Below are positions 1-8,858 of a stretch of DNA of 64,000 nt, in pieces. The position numbers and the translations under genes were made by a program. Source of the DNA: FEN-1297 sp963710735 (lineage in GTDB: Bacteria > Bacteroidota > Ignavibacteria > Ignavibacteriales > Ignavibacteriaceae); the NCBI GenBank assembly GCA_963710735.1, contig CAVQBN010000005.1, positions 62,001-126,000 on the forward strand. The letters are read 5' to 3'. The first letter of the stretch is position 1, and each line of letters starts with the position of its first letter. A model generated the notes under the pieces. The model saw only the letters and a list, made by a program, of their open reading frames with translations. It ran no database searches and was not told the origin of the DNA.

Positions 1-626
1 TCCTTTTTAAGTTCATTAATTTTGGTAATAAAATCTTGTGAAACTAAATGAATTCCTCCTTCTCCTTGTATTAATTCCAAAAAAATGGCTGCCGTTTCAG
101 AATCAATTTTATCTTCCAGATCAGTGATATCATTAAATTTTATGTGATCAATATTCGGTACCAAAGGTTCAAAACCTGTTCTATATTTTTCACGTCCTGT
201 TAGCGACATAGCTCCATAGGTTCTTCCATGGAACGAATCTTTTAGAGCAAATATTTTTTTATTCGGGCCAGCTTTTTTTCTAATTAATTTTAGCGCTCCT
301 TCAATTGATTCTGTCCCACTGTTTGTTAAAAATGCTCTGGACATTTTAGAATGTTTTAATAATAGTTCAGCAAATTCAATTTGAATATCTGTTATATAAT
401 TGTTTGACAAGTGAGCAAATTTTGAAATTTGTTCGGTAACTGCTCTTACTATTTTAGGATGAGCATATCCGAGAGCATTGACGGCTAATCCGGAAAAAAA
501 ATCTAAATATCTGTTTCCCTCTTTATCAAATAGATGCACCTCTTCCCCGTATGCTATATCTAATGGTATACGATTATATGTTGAAAGAAAAATGCTTTTA
601 TCTTTTTCAAAAATGTTGTTATTCAT
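1..626 (-). CDS. argD: Acetylornithine aminotransferase, N-terminal part (cut by window edge)
   Basis: Class III PLP-dependent aminotransferase. In the arginine pathway ArgD converts N-acetylglutamate semialdehyde to N-acetylornithine in the cytoplasm. About 208 residues are visible, reading from an ATG at 626 down to the window edge; family members are about 395 residues, so the half with the PLP lysine lies outside. Visible family marks are LFDKEGNRYLDFFSG near the N-terminus, GYAHPKIVRAV, the phosphate-binding NSGTESIEGALKLIRK segment, FHGRTYGAMSLTG and ELIQGEGG. It starts 13 bases after the YIP1-like gene ends, at the tail of the parA-parB gene run. Ornithine or succinylornithine aminotransferase are close relatives that cannot be excluded from half a protein, but the N-terminal wording is typical ArgD. 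Confidence 0.88.
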   Translation of the reverse strand, partial: MNNNIFEKDKSIFLSTYNRIPLDIAYGEEVHLFDKEGNRYLDFFSGLAVNALGYAHPKIVRAVTEQISKFAHLSNNYITDIQIEFAELLLKHSKMSRAFLTNSGTESIEGALKLIRKKAGPNKKIFALKDSFHGRTYGAMSLTGREKYRTGFEPLVPNIDHIKFNDITDLEDKIDSETAAIFLELIQGEGGIHLVSQDFITKINELKK

Positions 627-639
627 ATTAATATAAATA

Positions 640-1347
640 TTATTTGAATAAATATATTGAATTAATGTACAGAGAAAAATATACTACTAAATTGAATATT
701 GTTCCTGTAATAATGGAATACAAAATATTTTTTGATTGGCTATAGACAGCATTTATTCCAAGAATAATTCCCCATACTACAATAATTCCTTCAAATGCTA
801 AAAATGTATATGCGAGGAATTCTTTTATTGAAAATGGAGAGGGGTTATTTGAAAATAAACTTCCGCCGAATACGGTGAGCTCTACTGTAAATAATAGTAT
901 GAGGGCAAATACATGAGGAATTAGAGAGTAAACTAAAATTGATAAATTATCTCTAAATCTGGTATTCAATCCGAGGAAATTATTTAGAAGTGTTAATACT
1001 AATACAAATATTAAGACCATTGCCAGTAACGTTGAAAATATTATTAAAAAATGAATGATAACATTTCCCAGGAATGGTTCGTTTTTATAAGTCAGCAGCG
1101 CTATAAACATTGAATCGATGAATAACTTAATGGATGCAAAAAGAAAAATCGGTAATATAAAGTTCTTGTGTTCTGACTGAATGATAATGCCATATCCTTT
1201 TTTAGGCTCGTATATTAATAATCCCAAAACATTCCACAAATCGATATTGAAAATTCTTTCCCTTAGATAAGAGTTGCAGTTGTTACAAATCCATACATAA
1301 TATGGATTTTCATACTTACAATTTTTACAAACTAAAACATTTTTCAT
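640..1347 (-). CDS. Zinc-ribbon YIP1-like integral membrane protein
   Basis: A 235-residue membrane protein of unknown function. Residues 7-26 form a two-knuckle zinc ribbon (CKNCKYENP ... CNNCN). The rest holds about five hydrophobic segments (roughly 65-85, 95-125, 137-160, 180-200, 210-232), the layout of YIP1/YckC-like bacterial proteins. The ATG overlaps the stop of the upstream DUF5683 gene by one base, so the two are probably translationally coupled. It sits between the partition genes and argD, a placement that does not reveal a role. The YIP1 assignment rests on topology plus the zinc ribbon, not on a diagnostic motif. Confidence 0.6.
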   Translation of the reverse strand: MKNVLVCKNCKYENPYYVWICNNCNSYLRERIFNIDLWNVLGLLIYEPKKGYGIIIQSEHKNFILPIFLFASIKLFIDSMFIALLTYKNEPFLGNVIIHFLIIFSTLLAMVLIFVLVLTLLNNFLGLNTRFRDNLSILVYSLIPHVFALILLFTVELTVFGGSLFSNNPSPFSIKEFLAYTFLAFEGIIVVWGIILGINAVYSQSKNILYSIITGTIFNLVVYFSLYINSIYLFK

Positions 1348-1850
1348 TAAAATTTAATTCTCATGTTTAGCATTGGCGATTTTGTATACGAATTTTCTTT
1401 TACAGTAAAATCAAATAATTCAGCATCAACATAGGCATCAACCATATTAAGCACGTAAGTTAAGCCGATATAAATTGCAAAAAGATCTCTTTGGTCTTGA
1501 TAAAAGTTTTTATAATCCAGCCAATTACTATTTTTTGTTTGAATGAATAAATCTTGTGATTGTTTAAAAAGATTATTACTCTGTACCCATTCATAAATAA
1601 GCCATCCTGTTATCCCCCAAATTATAGGTGCTTTAATATAAGAATGATTATAGATTTGTCCCCAACCCGGAAAAATAGCACTTCGTAATACAGCACCCCA
1701 CGGTGATTTATGCATAACAAAAACCGTATCCTCTGACGGATTAGCTTTTTGCTGAAGAGAATCTTGCTGTGCGTAAGTTATCTGCAGCAGAAATAAGGAT
1801 ATAAGTATAACTTTAACTATATGATTTATCAATGATTTCAAACAGTTCAA
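1347..1850 (-). CDS. DUF5683-family membrane/exported protein
   Basis: A 167-residue protein with an N-terminal signal-like hydrophobic segment (residues 11-27, ending ITYAQQ) and a core SPWGAVLRSAIFPGWGQIYN followed by a second hydrophobic stretch and LNMVDAYVDAELFDF. This P-G-x-G-Q-x-Y-N pattern is typical of DUF5683 proteins, which in Bacteroidota often lie directly downstream of parA-parB, as here. No function is established. No ATG is available upstream of the signal segment. The usable starts are TTG codons at 1850, 1841 or 1832, all inside the end of parB, so translation is probably coupled to ParB and the exact start is uncertain. Confidence 0.7.
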   Translation of the reverse strand: MNCLKSLINHIVKVILISLFLLQITYAQQDSLQQKANPSEDTVFVMHKSPWGAVLRSAIFPGWGQIYNHSYIKAPIIWGITGWLIYEWVQSNNLFKQSQDLFIQTKNSNWLDYKNFYQDQRDLFAIYIGLTYVLNMVDAYVDAELFDFTVKENSYTKSPMLNMRIKF

Positions 1851-2754
1851 ATAAGCGTTCTAATTCATCGTTTGAATAAAATTCAATAATTATTTCACCA
1901 GTTCCGTCCTGCTTCTGCTTGCATTGAACTTTAGTGCCGAATATTTTTCTTAATTTATCTTCTATATCTTTTTGATTCGCAGAAAAAGTACTCACTTTGG
2001 TAGTAAATGAAACAGAACGTTTTAGATTATTTGGATTCTTTAATAATTTTTTTACCAGCTGTTCTACTTTTCTGACGGATAAATTCCCTTCGATAATTTT
2101 ACTTAGAGCTTCCAGCTGCAATTCTTCAGTCGGCAAATTTATTAAAGCTCTGGCATGACCTGAAGAAATTTCATCTTTGACAAGACTTTCTTGTATTTGT
2201 TTCGGTAGCTTTAATAATCTAATTGAATTAGCTACTGTTGATCTATCTTTTCCAACCTTATCGGCAATTTCTTCTTGTGTCAAAAGACATTCATCCATTA
2301 ATCTTTTATAAGCAAGACTGACTTCAATAGGATTTAATTTCTCTCTCTGAATATTTTCGATCAACGCCATAGCCAACATCGCTTCGTCGGTATCGACTTT
2401 AATTATATACGCAGGAATTTCCTTATACCCGATTTCACGGCATGCCTTTAGTCTTCGTTCACCGGATATCAACTCGTATTTATTATCAATACGCCTAACA
2501 GTTATTGGCTGAATTAACCCATTTGATAGAATTGATTTTTTCAATTCCTCAAAAGCTTCAGGATCGAAATGAATTCTAGGCTGAAATGGATTTGAAGAAA
2601 TTATCCCAACAGGAATCTTTGCAAGGATATCAAATTGTTTCCCATCATCCCGTTTTATTTCGGCAACATTTATTGCCTCATCTGTGGTCTGATAGCTTTG
2701 CTGGTTGATTAAAGCATCAAGTCCTCTACCAAGACCGGTTTTTAATTTGCTCAT
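1813..2754 (-). CDS. parB: Chromosome partitioning protein ParB
   Basis: ParB/Spo0J-type CTP-dependent DNA clamp that loads at parS and works with ParA in chromosome segregation. The 313-residue protein opens with KTGLGRGLDALI, the usual start of chromosomal ParB. It has the N-terminal domain with NPFQPRIHFD and the CTP-site GERRLKACREIG segment (about 115-130), then the helix-turn-helix region with LTQEEIADKVGKDRSTVAN and SSGHARALI, and a C-terminal dimerisation region. It begins 2 bases after parA stops and overlaps the DUF5683 gene by 38 bases. No obvious parS (TGTTTCACGTGAAACA-like) was noticed in the window. Confidence 0.96.
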   Translation of the reverse strand: MSKLKTGLGRGLDALINQQSYQTTDEAINVAEIKRDDGKQFDILAKIPVGIISSNPFQPRIHFDPEAFEELKKSILSNGLIQPITVRRIDNKYELISGERRLKACREIGYKEIPAYIIKVDTDEAMLAMALIENIQREKLNPIEVSLAYKRLMDECLLTQEEIADKVGKDRSTVANSIRLLKLPKQIQESLVKDEISSGHARALINLPTEELQLEALSKIIEGNLSVRKVEQLVKKLLKNPNNLKRSVSFTTKVSTFSANQKDIEDKLRKIFGTKVQCKQKQDGTGEIIIEFYSNDELERLFELFEIIDKSYS

Positions 2755-2756
2755 AT

Positions 2757-3533
2757 TTAATTCGTTTTAATTTCAGTTGAGTTTCTTTCCAACAACTCAG
2801 AAGCTAAAGCGATATAATTTTGAGAACCTGTAGAAATTGCGTCATACAGTATAACTGGTTTACCATAGCTCGGAGCCTCCGAAATTCTAACATTCCTATG
2901 TATAATAGTTTTAAATACTTTTTCTCCAAAATATTTTCTTACTTCTTCCGCAACCTGCTGAGAAAGACGTAATCGCACATCAAACATTGTAAGTAAAACA
3001 CCTTCGATAGTAAGATTTTTGTTGAAATGCTGTTTTACTATATTTATAGTATTTAATAATTGTCCTAAGCCTTCAAGAGCAAAATATTCGCATTGAACAG
3101 GAATCAAAACCGAATCGGATGCGGATAATGAGTTTAGTGTAAGCAAACTTAATGAAGGTGGACAATCAATAATAATATAATCATAATTGTCTCTTATTTT
3201 TAAAATCGATTTACCCAAAAGTCTTTCACGATTAGGCATATCAACCATTTCAATTTCGGCACCGACAAGATTTATATTTGATGGTAAGATATCAAGAAAG
3301 GGCATGTAACTATTTATTATTACATTTTCAATCTCGTTTACCCCAATCAACACTTCATAAACCGAAGGAGAATGGCTGGTTACACTTAGTCCGGAAGAAG
3401 AATTAGATTGAGGATCAATATCTATGAGCAATGTTTTCTTTTCTGCAGCAGCTAAGGATGAAGATAAATTAATAGCGGTTGTAGTTTTACCTACTCCACC
3501 TTTCTGATTTGCTATGGATATAACTTTTGCCAT
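2757..3533 (-). CDS. parA: Chromosome partitioning ATPase ParA/Soj
   Basis: Deviant Walker A ATPase of the ParA/MinD family that moves ParB-parS complexes on the nucleoid. The 258-residue protein starts MAKVISIANQKGGVGKTTTA with the signature KGGVGKTT P-loop, followed by LLIDIDPQSNSSSG (Walker A') and DYIIIDCPPSLSLLTLN (Walker B). It heads the minus-strand run parA-parB-DUF5683-YIP1-argD with a 2-base gap to parB. The 156 bases upstream (3534-3689) are AT-rich and should carry the promoter; no clear element was picked out there. Confidence 0.96.
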   Translation of the reverse strand: MAKVISIANQKGGVGKTTTAINLSSSLAAAEKKTLLIDIDPQSNSSSGLSVTSHSPSVYEVLIGVNEIENVIINSYMPFLDILPSNINLVGAEIEMVDMPNRERLLGKSILKIRDNYDYIIIDCPPSLSLLTLNSLSASDSVLIPVQCEYFALEGLGQLLNTINIVKQHFNKNLTIEGVLLTMFDVRLRLSQQVAEEVRKYFGEKVFKTIIHRNVRISEAPSYGKPVILYDAISTGSQNYIALASELLERNSTEIKTN

Positions 3534-3689
3534 TAAATAATTACAAATATATTGGGAAATTTCATCAATGTTCTGACTAGTTATAAAAGACTTTTTTAAA
3601 ATACTTATTATTACTCTATTTTCATAAAATAATAATTAAATATTTTTACAATACATTATGAAATTGATTAATTATATTATTTAATAAAA

Positions 3690-4367
3690 TTAAAGGGTAA
3701 TCTCTTCACCAAAATTTAAAACCCGGCATTTTTTCCCTATCGCTTCAACTTTTCTCTTAAAATCATTCGGGTCTGCATTAATCAGCGGGAATGTATTATA
3801 ATGAATCGGAATTGCAAGTTTGGGGTTTACCAGTTCTACAGCTTTAACAGCATCTGTAATGCCCATTGTAAAATTATCGCCAATTGGTAACAACATATAA
3901 TCAATTGGATTCATTTCCCCTATTAACTTCATATCATAAAACAACGCGGTATCACCAGTATGATAAATATTTTTTCCGTTGATTGAAATGATTACACCCG
4001 CCGGTTCGCCTGCATACTGATTATCTGGCGTCTGCGAACCATGATGTGCTATTGTAAATTTTACTCTTCCGAAATCAAAATTATAACCGCCGCCAATATG
4101 CATATTATGAGCCTTAAAACCTTTAGCAGCACAATAATTGGCTAATTCATTTACACAAATAAAAGTAGAGTCGCACCTTTTCCCGATTTTAAATGCATCG
4201 CCAATGTGATCACTGTGAGCATGAGTTAATATAATGTAATCGGCATTTACATCATTAGATTTTACAGGCGATGTTGGATTATCATCAAGAAATGGATCAA
4301 TAAGGATTATCTTATCATCATTTGTTGTAAGTTGAAATGCCGAATGAGAAAAATATTTTAGTTTCAT
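3690..4367 (-). CDS. UPF0173-type metal-dependent hydrolase (MBL fold)
   Basis: Metallo-beta-lactamase-fold hydrolase of the UPF0173/YtkL group. The substrate is unknown. The zinc motif HAHSDH is at residues 49-54, followed by HHGSQTPDN, the HTGDTALFYDM segment, LLPIGDNFTMG and the terminal IPIHYNTFPL histidine motif, all typical of the family. Length is 225 residues, normal for UPF0173. I chose the ATG at 4367 because a perfect GGAGG lies 5 bases upstream; an in-frame TTG at 4379 would put the start before that ribosome site. It is the second-last gene before the partition block on this strand, and the CHAD gene ends 14 bases upstream of the chosen ATG. Confidence 0.88.
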   Translation of the reverse strand: MKLKYFSHSAFQLTTNDDKIILIDPFLDDNPTSPVKSNDVNADYIILTHAHSDHIGDAFKIGKRCDSTFICVNELANYCAAKGFKAHNMHIGGGYNFDFGRVKFTIAHHGSQTPDNQYAGEPAGVIISINGKNIYHTGDTALFYDMKLIGEMNPIDYMLLPIGDNFTMGITDAVKAVELVNPKLAIPIHYNTFPLINADPNDFKRKVEAIGKKCRVLNFGEEITL

Positions 4368-4381
4368 AACATCCTCCAAAA

Positions 4382-4843
4382 TTAAGATATCATTTTTACA
4401 AAGTCTTTTAATTCTTTACTATGGATAAATTCTACTAACTCCAGAATCAATTCATCCAGTAATACAGATTTTTTTTCTTCTATCTTTTTTATAAAAGTAT
4501 TTATAATTTTTATCTCTTCATTTACATTTAATGAGGCGATATTTTCAATCAAAACATCAAAATCTCTTTTATTTCCGGTTAAGTCCTGGAGCAGTGAAAT
4601 CTTTTTATAAAATACTAAAAATTTTTTCTTATCAAAACAGCAGATGAATATCTCCATGTTGTAGCGCAATCTTCTTAAGGATATTCTTATTTCATGAAGA
4701 TTTTCAATAGTATCCTCTTTCAGAAACAATTTTATTGAAGATAAAAGTGCTTTTAATCTTTGTTTCAAAACAATTCTTCCGGAATCTTCAAGAGATGTTC
4801 TTTCTTCTAATCCTTTAATCTTCCATTTTTTACTTTTTGCCAT
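4382..4843 (-). CDS. CHAD domain protein
   Basis: A short, helical CHAD-domain protein. CHAD domains are histidine-rich helical bundles that bind polyphosphate. Visible is the family core LHEIRISLRRLRYNMEIF (about residues 49-66) followed by LLQDLTGNKRDFDVLIEN, which matches the LQDxLGxxxDxxV pattern. At 153 residues it is shorter than typical CHAD proteins (about 220-300), so it may represent half of the usual duplicated bundle. It lies 4 bases after the GT2 gene on the same strand. A polyphosphate-granule role is inference from the family. Confidence 0.78.
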   Translation of the reverse strand: MAKSKKWKIKGLEERTSLEDSGRIVLKQRLKALLSSIKLFLKEDTIENLHEIRISLRRLRYNMEIFICCFDKKKFLVFYKKISLLQDLTGNKRDFDVLIENIASLNVNEEIKIINTFIKKIEEKKSVLLDELILELVEFIHSKELKDFVKMIS

Positions 4844-4847
4844 ATTA

Positions 4848-5516
4848 CTAACTTAATAATACTCTTAAAAAGCCATGAATTGCTTGAAATGATTTCATTT
4901 TACTTTGCTCATTTCCATAAATTGTCGGTATATCAATAAAACCAATTTTATAATTTTTCTTAGCAGCCTTTACCAAAATCTCGCTCTCTGCTTCGTAACC
5001 GCTGTACGAAGGCAAAATATATTTTAATATATCGGTTTTAAAAGCACGAAATCCGCATTGAGTATCTAAAAGTTTTATTTTTGTTTTAAAGCTCAATAAA
5101 AATGAAGTTATCTTATTGCTTGCAATTCTATGTAACGGCATTTCACTAATATTTGTAAGCCGGTTTCCAACTACAATATCGTATTCATCAAGTCCAGAAA
5201 TTAATTTAGGAATATTTTCCGGTGGATGTTGGTAATCTGCATCTAAAGTAATTGTATAGTCAGAATTTAGATCAATACTTTTTTCGAAACCTGCTTTAAG
5301 GGCAAATCCTTTTCCGCTATTTCGATTGAAAGATAATAAAATAACTTTTTCACTTTGAGGTACTTCGTTTATTGAGCCATCAGTTGATCCGTCGTTCACA
5401 GCTATTACAACATCAACAAAATTTAATGTTTCAGTAATAATATCTTTAATTGAATTATGTTCATTATAAAATGGAATTACAGCACAAATTTTATTTTTCT
5501 TTGAACAATTGTTCAA
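4848..5516 (-). CDS. Family 2 glycosyltransferase (DPM1/polyprenyl-phosphate type)
   Basis: GT-A fold glycosyltransferase resembling dolichol-phosphate mannose synthase. It probably transfers a sugar from a nucleotide donor to a lipid carrier at the cytoplasmic membrane. The 222-residue protein shows CAVIPFYNEHNSI at residues 11-23, NDGSTDGS at 41-48, RNSGKGFALKAGFE and the metal-binding LDADYQHPP at 91-99, then CGFRAF (acceptor-side motif). There is no C-terminal membrane segment, so it is a soluble or peripheral form. Its start overlaps the end of cdaA by 26 bases, indicating an operon. The sugar and acceptor cannot be told from sequence. Confidence 0.86.
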   Translation of the reverse strand: MNNCSKKNKICAVIPFYNEHNSIKDIITETLNFVDVVIAVNDGSTDGSINEVPQSEKVILLSFNRNSGKGFALKAGFEKSIDLNSDYTITLDADYQHPPENIPKLISGLDEYDIVVGNRLTNISEMPLHRIASNKITSFLLSFKTKIKLLDTQCGFRAFKTDILKYILPSYSGYEAESEILVKAAKKNYKIGFIDIPTIYGNEQSKMKSFQAIHGFLRVLLS

Positions 5517-6309
5517 TTGCGCCTTTCCATCCTTTTAACTTAGGACTTTTAAAAGCTTTAACTAGAATATTTTTCAATGCTTCTTTAGATAGACCTTTAA
5601 TCATTTTTCCATCTTCAGCAACAGAAATGGCTCCGGTTTCTTCAGACACAATTACACTTATTACATCTGCCTGTTCTGAAATGCCAAGACCGGCTCTATG
5701 ACGCATGCCTAAATGATCACCATTAATTGTAGTGGTAGTAGACAGCGGGAGTGTACAGCCAGCAGCTTCAATTACATTATTGTGAACTATTACAGCACCA
5801 TCATGGAGTGGTGTTCTGGGGAAAAATATTGAACCTAAAAGTGCTGAACTGATTTTAGCATTCATTATTTCGCCGGTTTCGGTGTAGCCTCTAATCCCTG
5901 TAGATTTGATAATTATTATTAAAGCACCATGCTGTTTCTGTGAGAGATCGAAGGCTGCATCAGCTATAATTTCTGCTCCTTCAAAGGATTCTGATTTTAC
6001 GAATAGCCTGAAGAAAGGATTCCTAGCCACAATTACTAAAAGTCGTCTAATTTCCGGTTGGAAAAGAATTATAAAAGCAATAACCCAAATGTCCCTTACT
6101 AATATTAATAACCAGCTTAAAGCTTTTAAATTAGCTGCCTGAGCAGCAAATGAAAGTAGAAGAATAATCATTAAGCCCATAAATATTTGGGCGGCAATTG
6201 TTCCTCTTATTATTATATAAAGTTTATAAATTATAAACGTTACTATTGCAATATCAATGATATCGGTAAAAGAAACAGTTAAAAAACCGATGCTGAATAG
6301 GTCAAACAT
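5491..6309 (-). CDS. cdaA: Diadenylate cyclase CdaA (c-di-AMP synthase)
   Basis: Membrane-bound DisA_N-domain enzyme that condenses two ATP to c-di-AMP. The 272-residue protein has three N-terminal membrane helices (about 12-100) and a catalytic domain with the two diagnostic motifs: LHDGAVIVHNN (DGA, about residue 168) and GMRHRAGLGISEQADVISV (RHR, about 200). EETGAISVAEDGKM completes the active site. Length matches CdaA. In Bacteroidota cdaA commonly follows folP, as here (10-base gap). The Kup potassium transporter at 53.5 kb belongs to a class that c-di-AMP can control in other bacteria, but no link is shown by this sequence. Confidence 0.95.
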   Translation of the reverse strand: MFDLFSIGFLTVSFTDIIDIAIVTFIIYKLYIIIRGTIAAQIFMGLMIILLLSFAAQAANLKALSWLLILVRDIWVIAFIILFQPEIRRLLVIVARNPFFRLFVKSESFEGAEIIADAAFDLSQKQHGALIIIIKSTGIRGYTETGEIMNAKISSALLGSIFFPRTPLHDGAVIVHNNVIEAAGCTLPLSTTTTINGDHLGMRHRAGLGISEQADVISVIVSEETGAISVAEDGKMIKGLSKEALKNILVKAFKSPKLKGWKGAIEQLFKEK

Positions 6310-6319
6310 TTAATTATCT

Positions 6320-7477
6320 TTATATAAAGTTATTTAATAATCTACAAACCTGAACGCCGTTTTTAACATTATGAGTACGAATAATTCTAGCTCCGTTTTT
6401 AATTGCGACTGATTCAACTGATACAGTAGAAGTATCTCTTTCTTCCAATCCTAAATTTAATGTTTTTCCAATAAAAGATTTTCTAGAAACACCAATAAGA
6501 ATAGGGTAACCTAAGCTTTTAAAGTCCTCCAGTCTTCTAATTAATTCAAAATTGTCTTCAAATCGTTTTCCAAATCCGATTCCCGGATCAACAAAAATAT
6601 TTTGGATGCCGCTCTTAAAAGCCTTTTGCGTTCGTTCAAAAAGGAAATCGTATATATCCTTCACTAAGTTATCATACTGAGGATTGTTTTGCATCGTTTT
6701 GGGAGTGCCTTTTATGTGCATTAAAACAACGGCTGCTTCATATTTTTTTATAACATCTGCCATTGCCGGTTCTAATGTTAAAGCACTAATATCATTCACT
6801 ATTTTAGCGCCGTTCATTAGTGCTTCAGAAGCAACTAATTTTTTTGTAGTATCGATTGAAACAATTGTATCCGGCTTTTGAGATAAAATTTCATTAATTA
6901 CAGGAATAACCCTTTTTAATTCTTCTTCAACTGAAATTCCTTCAGATCCCGGCCGCGTGGATTCGCCGCCAATATCAATAATATCAGCCCCATCTTCAAT
7001 CATTTGCATGGCATGCTTAATAGCATCCGATTGATTTAGGTACTTTCCACCATCTGAAAAAGAATCCGGAGTGACATTCAATATTCCCATTACATAAGCT
7101 TTATCAAAATTAAATTGCTTATTTCCTATATTATAGCAATTGAAATTATATTCCTCATAATTTTTTATAACGTTGACGATTTTGTAACCAAGGTCTTCAT
7201 CACCATTCGCTAAAATTCTTCTGGATAGTTCTTTCATATTGCCAATAGATCCGGGAATAAAAAGATTGGTGCGTTGCTTTTCGCTGTCTGTATTTTTGTA
7301 GCAAATTTCGTTTTCGTTTAGAACTATTTTTTGCACATTGTTTGCAAGTTTCTCTGGAATATTACGAATTTCAATACCTAAAAGACCAGGCTGATAAACC
7401 TCTCTATAAATCTTATATTCGGTACTAAATTTCTTAAATACATCACCGAATGATAAATTTATTACTTGTACAACCAA
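6320..7477 (-). CDS. folP: Dihydropteroate synthase with N-terminal extension
   Basis: Catalyses condensation of dihydropterin pyrophosphate with p-aminobenzoate in folate synthesis. The C-terminal TIM barrel has every hallmark: MGILNVTPDSFSDGGKY, IDIGGESTRPGSEG, VSIDTTK, IVNDISAL, VLMHIKGTPKTMQ, DPGIGFGKRFEDN, LIGVSRKSFIG and the terminal RTHNVK. About 130 extra N-terminal residues precede the barrel; a similar extended form is found in other Bacteroidota/Chlorobiota and archaeal enzymes. The start is non-ATG: TTG at 7477 has GGGAG 5 bases upstream and is preferred over the TTG at 7489. It begins the folP-cdaA-GT2 run. Confidence 0.95.
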   Translation of the reverse strand: MVVQVINLSFGDVFKKFSTEYKIYREVYQPGLLGIEIRNIPEKLANNVQKIVLNENEICYKNTDSEKQRTNLFIPGSIGNMKELSRRILANGDEDLGYKIVNVIKNYEEYNFNCYNIGNKQFNFDKAYVMGILNVTPDSFSDGGKYLNQSDAIKHAMQMIEDGADIIDIGGESTRPGSEGISVEEELKRVIPVINEILSQKPDTIVSIDTTKKLVASEALMNGAKIVNDISALTLEPAMADVIKKYEAAVVLMHIKGTPKTMQNNPQYDNLVKDIYDFLFERTQKAFKSGIQNIFVDPGIGFGKRFEDNFELIRRLEDFKSLGYPILIGVSRKSFIGKTLNLGLEERDTSTVSVESVAIKNGARIIRTHNVKNGVQVCRLLNNFI

Positions 7478-7612
7478 TGAGACTCCCAAAAGATTACTAA
7501 ACTATTTTAAACTAATAATAATAATTAGTTAAAATATAATAATAAACATGAATTTAATATAATTGCACTTGCCAAATTTCACAAAATATTTTTTAAGTAT
7601 TCTTAACAATTT

Positions 7613-7639
7613 AAAAAAAAGGTGACTATTCGTCACCTT
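7613..7639 (-). terminator. Rho-independent terminator after nagA
   Basis: A perfect stem AAGGTGAC/GTCACCTT with a 5-base loop (7619-7639). Read on the minus strand it is followed by eight T (7613-7620). It lies 27 bases past the nagA stop and ends the minus-strand transcript before folP. Confidence 0.88.
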
Positions 7640-7665
7640 ACTTTTCCGATCATATTTATAAAAAG

Positions 7666-8853
7666 TTATGAATCAATTTTTTGATAAGCAATTTTTCCGC
7701 CTAATATAGTAGTTTCAACTTCATATTCATTATTGAGTACAACAATATCGGCATCTTTACCTACTGCAAGTATACCTTTCTTGTGGTCTGTATTTATTAC
7801 TTTTGCTCCGTTTAAGGATGCCATTCTCACAGCTTCTGTAACTTTTGCGTTTGCAGTCTCTACCATATTTTTTACAGCCATGTTCAAAGTCAGAGTACTT
7901 CCGGCTAATGTTCCATCTGCAAGAAAAGCTTTTTTAGCTTTCATAAATACTTTTTGATCAGCAAATTCATACTCACCTTCGTGCATTCCCCCGGCTCTAA
8001 TAGAATCAGAAACCAATATTATTCCATTAGCTCCTTTTAATTTAAGTAATAATTCCATTACAGCCGGATGAACATGCAAAGTGTCGGCAATTAATTCAAT
8101 TTTTAATTCATTGCGAAGCAAAGAGCTTAAAATTATTCCTGGAACCCGATGATGGAATGGCCTCATAGCATTAAACATGTGTGTAACATGCGCCGCACCA
8201 TTATCAATAGCAATCTCAATTTCATCATAAGTAGCCATCGAATGGCCGATTGAAAGTACAACTCCCTCTTTAACGGCTGCCCTCATAACTGAAAAAGCAC
8301 CTGGCAATTCTGGAGCAATAGTCATAATTTTTATATATCCCTTTGATGCATTCCAAATTTTCTCCCATGATTCAACACTCGGCTTCCAAAGATAATTTTC
8401 ATTCATTGCACCCTTTAGTTGTTTATTCAGATATGGGCCTTCCATGTGAATGCCACGGATATTTGATTCAGGATGTTTCTCAATGTAATCAGCTATTCTG
8501 CGGAGATCTTTTAAGAGCAGTTTTTCTGGTTTAGCATAAAGAGAAGCAAGCACCGAGGTTGAACCATGTTCTAAAAAATATCTGGAAACAGTTTCAATAC
8601 TATTTTCATTATCATCTGCGAAACCGTCTCCACCGCCGCCATGTACGAGCAGATCAACGAAACCGGGACAAATCAATCTTCCGCTTACATCCAATATTTC
8701 AGTATCATCAGATATCTCTATATCTGCAGATTTACCAAGTTCTGCAATTCTTGTATCTTCTATTAAAATCGTTCCGCTATTTACAATTCTAAATGGAGTT
8801 ATAATTGTACCACCAACCAAAGCCAGCTTTTTATTTATCACTTTTTTAACCAT
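7666..8853 (-). CDS. nagA: N-acetylglucosamine-6-phosphate deacetylase
   Basis: Removes acetate from GlcNAc-6-phosphate to give glucosamine-6-phosphate, the substrate of NagB (encoded at 15.4 kb). It is an amidohydrolase-superfamily TIM barrel of 395 residues, the normal length. Visible: LVHGGGGDGFADD near residue 70, MEGPYLNKQLKGAMNENY, the metal site GHSMATYDEIEIAIDNGAAH, VTHMFNAMRPFHHRVPG, and the catalytic Asp in LVSDSIRAGG. It is followed by its own terminator and preceded, 5 bases upstream, by the end of rpe. Amino-sugar turnover or cell-wall recycling is the likely role. Confidence 0.95.
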   Translation of the reverse strand: MVKKVINKKLALVGGTIITPFRIVNSGTILIEDTRIAELGKSADIEISDDTEILDVSGRLICPGFVDLLVHGGGGDGFADDNENSIETVSRYFLEHGSTSVLASLYAKPEKLLLKDLRRIADYIEKHPESNIRGIHMEGPYLNKQLKGAMNENYLWKPSVESWEKIWNASKGYIKIMTIAPELPGAFSVMRAAVKEGVVLSIGHSMATYDEIEIAIDNGAAHVTHMFNAMRPFHHRVPGIILSSLLRNELKIELIADTLHVHPAVMELLLKLKGANGIILVSDSIRAGGMHEGEYEFADQKVFMKAKKAFLADGTLAGSTLTLNMAVKNMVETANAKVTEAVRMASLNGAKVINTDHKKGILAVGKDADIVVLNNEYEVETTILGGKIAYQKIDS

Positions 8854-8858
8854 AAATA

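Noticed and set aside
2757..3690. parS centromere sites near parA-parB
   Set aside because: No TGTTTCACGTGAAACA-like palindrome was seen here or elsewhere in the window on reading; a computed search could still find weak ones.
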